Shown here piece by piece: positions 29,947 to 36,566 of a DNA stretch of 36,566 nt (position 1 is the first letter of the stretch; every line of letters starts with the position of its first letter). This DNA is from an uncultured Myxococcaceae bacterium (GTDB lineage: Bacteria; Myxococcota_A; Polyangia; Polyangiales; Ga0077539): the NCBI GenBank assembly GCA_945952225.1, contig CAMFHP010000090.1, positions 1-36,566 of the forward strand. Reading direction: 5' to 3'. The notes beneath the pieces were generated by a model. That model had not been told where the DNA came from and searched no databases. It saw only the letters and a list, made by a program, of their open reading frames with translations. The position numbers and the translations under genes were made by a program.

Positions 29947-30564
29947 ATGTCGAAGATCATCCTCGATCGGCTCCAGGAGAAGTTCGGCGCCGATGTGCTC
30001 GAGACGAGCTCGTTCCGCGGCGACGACGTGGCCGTGGTGCGCCCCTCGCGGTGGCGCGAGGTCGCGGAGTTCGTGAAGAACGACCCCGCGTGCCAGTGCG
30101 ACTACTTCGTCGACCTGTCGGCCGTCGACCGCTGCGACCCCAACACCGACGACCTCGACATGCCCGATCGCTTCGAGGTGTTCTTCATCGTTCACTCGTT
30201 GAAGAAGAAGCACCGCGTGAGGGTGAAGGCGCGCGTGTCGGGTGAAGACCCGCGCATCGACTCCATCGCCTCGGTGTGGAGTGGCGCCAACTGGCAGGAG
30301 CGCGAGGCCTTCGACATGTTCGGCGTGCGCTTCGAAGGCCACCCCGACCTCCGTCGCATTCTCATGTACGAAGAGTTCGAAGGGCATCCCCTCCGCAAGG
30401 AGTACCCCGCGAACCGCGCGCAGCCCCTGGTGGCCTACCGCGAGAACACCTTCGACAAGCTGGGGCCGTTTCTGCGCGACGAGGGCATGCCCCTCAACCG
30501 CAGCGTGAGCGTCGACCTGGAGCGCACGCCGGAGAACCCGCACGCGCTCGACAAGAACAACTGA
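29947..30564 (+). CDS. nuoC: NADH-quinone oxidoreductase subunit C
   Basis: A 205-residue subunit C (30-kDa type) of the connecting module. Signature: SVWSGANWQEREAFDMFGVRFEGHPDLRRILMYEEFEGHPLRKEYP, the strongly conserved W-x-x-A-x-W-x-E-R-E-x-x-D-x-x-G stretch. It is separate from nuoD here, unlike the CD fusion of E. coli. A Cys-containing CQCDYFVDLSAVDRCDPN segment is unusual but not known to bind a cluster. ATG 29947 starts 22 bp after nuoB. Confidence 0.94.
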   Translation: MSKIILDRLQEKFGADVLETSSFRGDDVAVVRPSRWREVAEFVKNDPACQCDYFVDLSAVDRCDPNTDDLDMPDRFEVFFIVHSLKKKHRVRVKARVSGEDPRIDSIASVWSGANWQEREAFDMFGVRFEGHPDLRRILMYEEFEGHPLRKEYPANRAQPLVAYRENTFDKLGPFLRDEGMPLNRSVSVDLERTPENPHALDKNN

Positions 30565-30636
30565 TCGCCGCGCGCCGACCACCGCCCCCTTCGCACGTTT
30601 CACCCTCCACACAACCGCGTTTCACGGAACCACCGC

Positions 30637-31869
30637 ATGGAACCCGTCGATCTCGACTTCGAGGAAACCGAGCTGGAGCTGCCCAGCGAGCCCATGACCC
30701 TGAACATGGGTCCCTCGCACCCGGCGATGCACGGCACGATCCGCATGGTGCTCACGCTCGACGGCGAGAACATCAAGCACGTCGACGTGCAGCCCGGATA
30801 CCTCCACCGCGCCTTCGAGAAGATGAGCGAGCGCGGCACGTGGCAGCAGGTGTTCCCCTACACCGACCGTCTCAACTACGTCTCGCCGCTGCTCAACAAC
30901 GTGGGCTACGCGATGGCGGTCGAGAAGCTCCTCGGCGTGACGGTGCCGCGCAAGTGCCAGCTCCTGCGCGTCGCGCTCGGTGAGCTCTCGCGCATCTCCG
31001 ACCACCTCACCTGCAACGGCGCCATGGCCATGGAGCTCGGCGCGTTCACGCCCTTCCTGTGGCTCCTCAAGGCCCGCGAGTGGGTGTGGGAGGCGTGCGA
31101 GGAGCAGACGGGCGCGCGCATGACGCACTCGTTCTTCCGCATCGGCGGCGCGGCCTTCGGGCCGACGGAGGGCTTCGACGCGCAGGTGCGCGGCATGCTC
31201 CCCAAGGTGCTCGAGGTGGTCGCCGAGAGCGAGTCGCTGCTGCTCAAGAACCGCATCTTCCTCGACCGCACGCAGGGCGTGGGCATCCTTCCGCGCGAGA
31301 CCGCCATCGCGATGGGCGCGTCGGGCCCGGTGCTCCGCGGCTCGGGCGTCGACTACGACGTGCGCAAAGACAAGCCGTACCTCACCTACGACGAGGTCGA
31401 CTTCGAAGTGCCCGTGGGCGAAGACGGCGACACCTTCGACCGCTTCATGGTGCGCCTCGAAGAGATCCGTCAGAGCGTGCGCATCGTCGAGCAGACGCTC
31501 GACCTGATGAAGAAGATCAAGCCGGGCTCGCCCGACGACGAGATCAACATCCGCGATCCCCGCATCGTGCTCCCGCCCAAGAGCGAGGTCTATTCGACCA
31601 TCGAGGGCACGATCAACCACTTCAAGCTCATCATGGAAGGCATCCACGTGCCGCCGGGTGAGGTCTACCAGTACACCGAAGGCGGCAACGGAGAGCTCGG
31701 GTTCTTCCTCGTCTCGCGCGGCGGAGGCAACCCCTGGCGCGTGCGCGTGCGGGCGCCGTGCTTCCTGTCGCTCCAGTGCGTGCAGTCGATGATCACGGGC
31801 GAGATGATCGCCGACATCGTGCCCGCATTCGGTTCGATCAACATGATCGGCGGCGAGTGCGACCGTTGA
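30637..31869 (+). CDS. nuoD: NADH-quinone oxidoreductase subunit D
   Basis: A 410-residue subunit D (49-kDa type), related to NiFe-hydrogenase large subunits and forming much of the quinone pocket. Diagnostic: MTLNMGPSHPAMHGTIRMVLTLDGENIKHVDVQPGYLHRAFEKM, YTDRLNYVSPLLNN, ELSRISDHL and FFRIGG. The catalytically important His and Asp/Tyr positions around GPSHPA-x-H and YTDRLNY are kept. The C-terminus, INMIGGECDR, is close to the usual D-x-x-x-GE-x-DR end, with Cys replacing a more common residue. A leader of 72 bp separates it from nuoC, the largest gap in the operon. Confidence 0.95.
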   Translation: MEPVDLDFEETELELPSEPMTLNMGPSHPAMHGTIRMVLTLDGENIKHVDVQPGYLHRAFEKMSERGTWQQVFPYTDRLNYVSPLLNNVGYAMAVEKLLGVTVPRKCQLLRVALGELSRISDHLTCNGAMAMELGAFTPFLWLLKAREWVWEACEEQTGARMTHSFFRIGGAAFGPTEGFDAQVRGMLPKVLEVVAESESLLLKNRIFLDRTQGVGILPRETAIAMGASGPVLRGSGVDYDVRKDKPYLTYDEVDFEVPVGEDGDTFDRFMVRLEEIRQSVRIVEQTLDLMKKIKPGSPDDEINIRDPRIVLPPKSEVYSTIEGTINHFKLIMEGIHVPPGEVYQYTEGGNGELGFFLVSRGGGNPWRVRVRAPCFLSLQCVQSMITGEMIADIVPAFGSINMIGGECDR

Positions 31870-31901
31870 GTCAACCGACTCTCTTCGTGAGGTTCTGAGA
31901 G

Positions 31902-33542
31902 ATGCCTTCGTTCAAGCTCGACGACCGTGAGATCCCCTTCGAGAAGGGGGACACCATCATCAAGGCCGCGTGGCGCCTCGGGATCGAGATCCCGCACTAC
32001 TGCTGGCACCCGGGCCTCTCGGTCGCCGCCAACTGCCGCATGTGCCTCGTCGAGATCGAGCCCCCGCCCGGCGGCCGCGCGATGATGCTCGACATCATGA
32101 AGTGGGACGCGGACAAGAACGACTGGGTCCCCGACCGCAAGCCCAAGCTCCAGCCCGCGTGTCAGGTGCAGGCGACCGACAACATGGTCGTGCGCTCGAC
32201 GAGTTCGAAGGCCGCCGTCGAGGCCCGCGCCCACGTGCAGGAGTTCCTGCTCGTGAACCACCCCGTCGACTGCCCCATCTGCGACCAGGCCGGCGAGTGC
32301 AAGCTCCAGGACTACTGGATGAGCGAGGCGCGCACGACCAAGCGCATGCGCGACGAGCCCGTGCACAAGCCCAAGGGCGTGGTCTTCGGCGACACGATCG
32401 TCTACGACGCCGAGCGCTGCATCACCTGCACGCGCTGCATCCGCGTGTGCGACGAGGTGATCGGCGATCACATGCTCGACCTGCGCGAGCGCGGCAACAA
32501 GAACGAGGTCGTGCTCGCCCAGGGCCGCAAGCTCGAAGGCGACTACACCCTCATGACCGAGCACGTGTGCCCGGTGGGCGCGCTCACGTCGAGCCACTTT
32601 CGCTTCAAGGCCCGCGTGTGGACGCTCAAGGAGACGCCCACGGTGTGCCCCGGCTGCGCGACGGGCTGCAACCTCTGGATCGACGTCGACACGCGCGAGG
32701 GCCGCGCGTACCGCAACCGTCCGCGTGACAACGAGGCGGTCAACCGCTTCTGGGCCTGCGACGACGGCATGATGACCTACCTGCGCGAGCACGACGGGCG
32801 TGTGCTGAAGGCCCGCCTCGGGCGCGACGGCGTGCGCGAAGACGTGAAGCGCGACGCGGCCCTCGACCGCGCCGCCGAGGTGCTCTCGAAGGCGCCGAAG
32901 GGCAAGGTCGCGGTGCTCCTCGGGGCGCAGTTCTCGACGGAGGACAACTTCGTCGCGGCGGCGCTCGCGAAGGCGCTCGGCGCGGGGCTCTACCTCACGG
33001 CGAAGCCCGCGTGGCGCGCGGACAAGATCCTCCGCAACGCGGACCAGAACCCCAACCGCGCGGGCGCGCTCGCGGCGGCCAACGGGGCGCGTGTGGGCTC
33101 GCTCGCGGACCTTCTCGCGGCCGCGGCCGAGGGCAAGGTGCAGGCGATCGTGGGCCTCGGCGCCGATGCCGATGTGGACGCGAACGCGCTCGCGCCGCTG
33201 TCGCGCATCGCCGACGTGGTGCTCGCGCTCTCGCACGAGGGGCCGCTGGCGCGCTACGCGACGGTGGTGCTCCCGGCGGCGAGCTGGGTCGAGGCCGAGG
33301 GCAGCTTCGTGAACGCGAAGGGCGTGGCCCAGGGCTTCAAGCGCGCGCTCTCGCCGAAGGGCGACGCGGCGCCGGCGTGGGAGCTCCTCGCGGGCCTCGG
33401 GCGCGCGATGAACCTCGACCTGTCGTACACGAAGCTCCGTGAGGTGCGCGCGGCGCTGCTCGCGCAGGTGCCCGCGGCGCATCCCGACCACGCGCCCGCC
33501 ACCAGCGCGGCCACCGACGCCAAGGCCTCCGCGGGCGCATAG
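31902..33542 (+). CDS. nuoG: NADH-quinone oxidoreductase subunit G (short form)
   Basis: A 546-residue iron-sulfur subunit. Ligands seen: [2Fe-2S] Cys34, 45, 48, 87; the N5-type His120/Cys124/Cys127/Cys133 in HPVDCPICDQAGEC; N4-type CITCTRCIRVC (173, 176, 179, 183 with the later CPVGAL); and an N7-like set CPGCATGC ... WACDDG. The last half is a reduced molybdopterin-type region, so the chain is much shorter than E. coli NuoG (908). Normally NuoG receives electrons from NuoE/F, neither of which is in this operon; they must lie elsewhere or be absent. ATG 31902 follows nuoD by 32 bp. The C-terminal residues are Ala/Pro-rich. Confidence 0.93.
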   Translation: MPSFKLDDREIPFEKGDTIIKAAWRLGIEIPHYCWHPGLSVAANCRMCLVEIEPPPGGRAMMLDIMKWDADKNDWVPDRKPKLQPACQVQATDNMVVRSTSSKAAVEARAHVQEFLLVNHPVDCPICDQAGECKLQDYWMSEARTTKRMRDEPVHKPKGVVFGDTIVYDAERCITCTRCIRVCDEVIGDHMLDLRERGNKNEVVLAQGRKLEGDYTLMTEHVCPVGALTSSHFRFKARVWTLKETPTVCPGCATGCNLWIDVDTREGRAYRNRPRDNEAVNRFWACDDGMMTYLREHDGRVLKARLGRDGVREDVKRDAALDRAAEVLSKAPKGKVAVLLGAQFSTEDNFVAAALAKALGAGLYLTAKPAWRADKILRNADQNPNRAGALAAANGARVGSLADLLAAAAEGKVQAIVGLGADADVDANALAPLSRIADVVLALSHEGPLARYATVVLPAASWVEAEGSFVNAKGVAQGFKRALSPKGDAAPAWELLAGLGRAMNLDLSYTKLREVRAALLAQVPAAHPDHAPATSAATDAKASAGA

Positions 33543-33553
33543 AGGAACGAACG

Positions 33554-34711
33554 ATGTTCTGGATCCAGGCATTCGTAAAGATCGCCCTGATCGTCGGGGT
33601 GCTCGTGAACATGGCGGCCATCCTCCTGTGGGTGGAGCGCAAGCAGTCGGCGATGATGCAGGACCGCATCGGGCCGAACCGCGCGGCCATCGAGGTCGGC
33701 GGCGTGCGCATCCGCGCGGCGGGTCTCGTCCACTCGATCGCCGACGGCATCAAGATGATCTGGAAGGAAGACTGGGAGCCCGTGGGCGGCGACCGTCTCC
33801 TCTACCGCCTCGCGCCGATCATCGCGCTCGTGCCGCCGCTGTGCCTCTTCGCGGTGATCCCCTTCGCGCCGACGCTCCACGTCGACCACCTGCGCGACCT
33901 CTACGACCCCGCGTGGGCCGCGGACCCCAACGACCACTCGATCCCGATGCGCATCACCACGCTCGACGTGGGGCTGCTCTACATCTTCGCCGTCGCGGGC
34001 GCGGGCGTCATCGGCGCGGCGCTCGCGGGCTGGTCGTCGAACAACAAGTTCTCGCTCCTCGGCGGCCTCCGCGCGGCGTCGCAGATGGTCTCGTACGAAG
34101 TGGCGATGGGCCTCTCGCTCGTCGGCTCGTTCATGATCTACCAGTCGGTGCAGCCCGCCGACATGATCACCTGGCAGATGCAGCACTGCTGGGGGATCTT
34201 CGTGCAGCCCCTGGCCTTTGTGCTCTTCGCCACCGCGGCGATCGCCGAGACCAAGCGCGTGCCCTTCGACGTGCCCGAGGGCGAGAGCGAAGTGGTCGCG
34301 GGGTACTTCACCGAGTACGCGGGCCTCAAGTTCGGCATGTTCGCGTCGGGTGAGCTCGTCGAGGTGTGCACCTCGTCGGCGCTGCTCACGGTGGTGTTCC
34401 TCGGGGGATGGCAGTTCCCGTTCGTGCAGAACTCGGGGTTCGAGTTCCACTACCTCGGGCTCGACATCTCGTGGCACTGGGCGCACTTCATCGTCGTGCT
34501 CGTGGGGCTCCTCAGCTTCGTGCTGAAGGTCGCCGGGCTCATCTTCCTCCAGCTCCAGATCCGCTGGACGCTCCCGCGCTTCCGCTACGACCAGATCATG
34601 ATGCTGGGCTGGCGGATCCTCCTGCCCGCGGCGCTCCTCAACGTGCTGCTCACGGGCATGGGCATTCTCTTCTACAACGGCCTCTCTACGACCGGTGGTG
34701 GCACCCCGTGA
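33554..34711 (+). CDS. nuoH: NADH-quinone oxidoreductase subunit H
   Basis: A 385-residue membrane subunit H, which forms part of the quinone channel and the link between arms. About eight hydrophobic helices are visible. Conserved: WVERKQSAMMQDRIGPNRA, GLVHSIADGIKMIWKED, QMVSYEVAMGLSLVGSFM and AETKRVPFDVPEGESEVVAGYFTEYAGLKFGMF, the last being the acidic loop typical of this subunit. AGAGGAA is a good ribosome-binding site before the ATG at 33554, 11 bp after nuoG. Its stop overlaps the nuoI start (GTGA). Confidence 0.96.
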   Translation: MFWIQAFVKIALIVGVLVNMAAILLWVERKQSAMMQDRIGPNRAAIEVGGVRIRAAGLVHSIADGIKMIWKEDWEPVGGDRLLYRLAPIIALVPPLCLFAVIPFAPTLHVDHLRDLYDPAWAADPNDHSIPMRITTLDVGLLYIFAVAGAGVIGAALAGWSSNNKFSLLGGLRAASQMVSYEVAMGLSLVGSFMIYQSVQPADMITWQMQHCWGIFVQPLAFVLFATAAIAETKRVPFDVPEGESEVVAGYFTEYAGLKFGMFASGELVEVCTSSALLTVVFLGGWQFPFVQNSGFEFHYLGLDISWHWAHFIVVLVGLLSFVLKVAGLIFLQLQIRWTLPRFRYDQIMMLGWRILLPAALLNVLLTGMGILFYNGLSTTGGGTP

Positions 34712-35337
34712 CCGCAACGACGAAGGTTCTCCGCAAGCCGCGCCGCACCCTCGCCGAGCAGAGCTACCTGCTCGAAGTGGTGAAGGGCCTCGGCGTCACC
34801 CTCAAGCACTTCTTCAAGGGCACCGGGCAGCTCGTATCGGGCAACAAGCCCTCGCCCGTGACCGACCCCTACGCCGACGGCTGCGCGACGCTCGAGTACC
34901 CCGACGAGAAGCGTCCGTACGCCCAGCGCTGGCGCGGCGTGCACCGGCTCACGCACCGCGACGACGGCTCGCCCCGTTGCGTGGCGTGTCTGTGCTGCTC
35001 CACCGCGTGCCCCGCGCAGTGCATCTACATCAAGCCCGCGGAGTACCCCGAGGGCGACAAGCGCCGCGGCTATGAGCGCTACCCCGAGGAGTTCGTGATC
35101 GACGAGCTCCGCTGCATCTTCTGCGGCTTCTGCGTCGAGGCGTGTCCGTGTGACGCGATCCGCATGGACACGGGCGTGCACATGACGGCCTTCGACCTGC
35201 GCTCGGACTTCGTCTACGACAAGGATCAGCTCATGAGCCACGTCGGACAGGACGGCACGCAGAAGAGCGCCAACACGCGCCACGAGCCCGGTGATCCCAC
35301 GCACCCGGGCATCACCCGCCTCCACGGCGGGCACTGA
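34708..35337 (+). CDS. nuoI: NADH-quinone oxidoreductase subunit I
   Basis: A 209-residue subunit with two [4Fe-4S] clusters (N6a, N6b): CVACLCCSTACPAQC and CIFCGFCVEACPCDAI, both with C-x2-C-x2-C-x3-C spacing. An amphipathic helix (YLLEVVKGLGVTLKHFFKG) precedes them, as in the family. The GTG start at 34708 overlaps the nuoH stop. Only 209 residues, but the family range is 150-220. The C-terminal 50 residues are a long charged tail. It is the last gene of the operon; nuoJ-N are not in this window, and a strong terminator follows. Confidence 0.95.
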   Translation: MTATTKVLRKPRRTLAEQSYLLEVVKGLGVTLKHFFKGTGQLVSGNKPSPVTDPYADGCATLEYPDEKRPYAQRWRGVHRLTHRDDGSPRCVACLCCSTACPAQCIYIKPAEYPEGDKRRGYERYPEEFVIDELRCIFCGFCVEACPCDAIRMDTGVHMTAFDLRSDFVYDKDQLMSHVGQDGTQKSANTRHEPGDPTHPGITRLHGGH

Positions 35338-35343
35338 CCGCAC

Positions 35344-35374
35344 CGCGGCGCACCTCCACCGCGCCGCGATTTCT
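35344..35374 (+). terminator. Rho-independent terminator after nuoI
   Basis: CGCGGCGC at 35344-35351 and GCGCCGCG at 35361-35368 are perfect complements with a 9-nt loop, followed at once by ATTTCT. It starts 7 nt past the nuoI stop. This is the clearest intrinsic terminator in the window. Confidence 0.75.
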
Positions 35375-35425
35375 CCCCCGCACCGAACGCCCCCGCCGCA
35401 CCGCCCTCGCGCGGTCGGAACGCCG

Positions 35426-35453
35426 TTGACACGCCTCCGCGCAGCGTTGAAAG
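35426..35453 (+). promoter_or_regulatory. Candidate promoter for the propeller lipoprotein
   Basis: A perfect TTGACA (35426-35431) lies about 100 nt before the ATG at 35527. With a 16-nt spacer the -10 hexamer would be TGAAAG (35448-35453). The -35 is strong, the -10 moderate; a leader of about 65-70 nt would follow. Confidence 0.45.
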
Positions 35454-35526
35454 ACTCACCGCGCGCGGCGTTCCCGTGACGTGCGCGCCGACGTCCTCGC
35501 ACGAACGAAAGCGACCCCGAACCCCT

Positions 35527-36566
35527 ATGCTCGCACGCCCCGCCCGCTTCCTCGGAGCGCTGGCGCTCCTCGCGCCGCTCTCCTGCTCGTCGACGCAGAC
35601 CACCGTGAACGCTCCGCAGGGCGCCTCGCAGGGCCCGGTGCGCGTGTTCACCGACAGCGACCTCATCACCGACGTCGCGGCCTCGGACTCGTCGCTCTAC
35701 GTCGCCACGTACCGCGGCATCGTGAGGTACCCCGCGGGCGGCGGATCCCCCACGCGCATCACCCACCACGACGGACTCCCCGACGACACCGTGCTCGCGG
35801 TGTCTTCCTCCGACGACGGCGCGTCGCTGTGGGCCGCCACGGGCGCGGGCGTGGTGCGCAAGCAGGGCGAAGGCGCGTGGGCCGCCGCGGGGCCCGCGCA
35901 GCCCGACGTGGGCAGGGTCACGGCGCTCCTCGCGGTCGGTGCGAACGGCGCGCTCCTCGGCGGCGAGCACGGCCTCGCGCGCTTCGACGGCGAGCACTGG
36001 GTGATGCTCACCGATCGCTACCAGGTGACCGCGCTCGCGAAGCAGGGCGACACCGTGGTGGCGGGCACCGCGAACCAGGGCGTGCTCGTGTTCAACACGG
36101 AGCTCACGGCCCTCGACGAGCACGGGCTCAACGCGGGCGTGCCCGAGTCGCTCGTGCGCGATGTCGTGCCCCTCGCGGGCGGCAAGATGTGGGCGCTCTT
36201 TCAGGGCACCGGCGGCGAGGTGCTGGGCTACTGGGACGGCAACCGCTGGTGCGCCTACACCGTGGGCGAGAGCGCGGCGCGCAACACGTGGCTCGCGCTC
36301 GTTCCGTCGGGGGCCAGCGCGGCCATCGTGACGCCCAACGGGTGGTTCGAGATCGCCCTCGATCGCGGCGAAGAGCTCGTGCCCACGAACGCGGCCTCGC
36401 CCGGTGGCTCGCGCCACGTCGAGCTCCAGGGCACCGTGCTCGAACCGCCGCCTCCTCCGCCTCCTCCGCCTCCGCCGCCGCCCACGCGCGGCCGTCGTGG
36501 CGCCCGTCCCGCTGCGGCCCGTCCTGCGGCCCCGGCGGCCCGTCCCGCGGCGCCTGCGGCCCGTCC
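35527..36566 (+). CDS. Beta-propeller-type lipoprotein, cut by window edge
   Basis: At least 346 residues; the frame is open to the right edge. The signal peptide MLARPARFLGALALLAPLSC ends in a lipobox (Cys20). After it, repeated strand units such as SSLYVATYRGIVRYPAG, GLPDDTVLAVSSSDDGASLWAATGAGVVRK, ALLGGEHGLARFDGEHWVML and VVAGTANQGVLVF look like blades of a two-component-regulator-type propeller (Reg_prop-like). Near residue 307 a run of prolines begins, followed by Arg-Pro-Ala-Ala repeats to the edge. It may be an outer-membrane or periplasmic scaffold. Divergence in codon use was not noticed. Confidence 0.8.
   Translation, partial: MLARPARFLGALALLAPLSCSSTQTTVNAPQGASQGPVRVFTDSDLITDVAASDSSLYVATYRGIVRYPAGGGSPTRITHHDGLPDDTVLAVSSSDDGASLWAATGAGVVRKQGEGAWAAAGPAQPDVGRVTALLAVGANGALLGGEHGLARFDGEHWVMLTDRYQVTALAKQGDTVVAGTANQGVLVFNTELTALDEHGLNAGVPESLVRDVVPLAGGKMWALFQGTGGEVLGYWDGNRWCAYTVGESAARNTWLALVPSGASAAIVTPNGWFEIALDRGEELVPTNAASPGGSRHVELQGTVLEPPPPPPPPPPPPPTRGRRGARPAAARPAAPAARPAAPAAR

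Noticed and set aside
31902-33542. NuoG as a truncated pseudogene
   Set aside because: All expected cluster ligands are present, the stop leads directly into nuoH with normal spacing, and short NuoG forms exist in other bacteria.

Overview
The window is very GC-rich, gene-dense bacterial DNA. It has near-obligatory G/C third positions, lipoproteins with Asp/Ser/Ala or Cys-rich repeat tracts, a paired Tat-secreted DUF1501 protein and large haem c lipoprotein, SUMF1-like secreted proteins and proline-rich outer-membrane barrels. This mix fits Myxococcota, most likely Polyangiales (Sandaracinus-like). That assignment is inference from gene content; there is no rRNA or other phylogenetic marker here. 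I see no tRNA, rRNA, CRISPR array, prophage or transposase gene.

Layout. (1) 1-5238, minus strand: a tight four-gene run of a multidomain haem c lipoprotein, a DUF1501 protein, a small secreted protein and TtcA (tRNA 2-thiocytidine synthesis). (2) 5409-8875: an EamA transporter converges on a lipoprotein/outer-membrane-barrel pair, followed by a small winged-helix/membrane protein. (3) 8927-14900, minus: a GT-C glycosyltransferase, an AT-hook-like small protein, and a 1,138-residue lipoprotein with 12 Cys-rich repeats and a duplicated beta module. (4) 15095-19207: a SAM methyltransferase, an APC permease, a SlyD-type prolyl isomerase and a SUMF1-family protein. (5) 19165-23792, mostly minus: a metallophosphoesterase that aligns closely with the eukaryotic RNA lariat debranching enzyme Dbr1, a 42-bp tandem-repeat array, Lgt, a 360-bp mosaic of palindromic repeats, a TlpA-like thioredoxin, a glutaredoxin and a DUF1285 protein. 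(6) 23964-28831, plus: a lipoprotein with a CBM48/AMPK-beta-like domain, an FMN-binding glutamate-synthase-family protein, an unrecognised protein, and an AAA_21/COG4637-like protein whose Walker A motif has decayed. (7) 28982-35337, plus: complex I genes nuoA-B-C-D-G-H-I without E or F and with a clear terminator after nuoI. (8) 35527 to the right edge: a propeller-type lipoprotein, cut by the window.

The main metabolic unit is the nuo operon (membrane NADH:quinone oxidoreductase core). Much of the rest is cell-envelope biology: lipoprotein maturation by Lgt fits the five or more predicted lipoproteins encoded nearby, and the TlpA/glutaredoxin pair fits thiol control outside or at the membrane.

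The strongest leads are the bacterial Dbr1-like enzyme, the two inverted palindrome-hairpin elements with a compensatory base-pair change at 22067-22290, the 42-bp array at 20284-20476, and the two-gene unit with a degenerate ATPase at 26559-28831. All domain calls come from reading motifs by eye; no database search was run.
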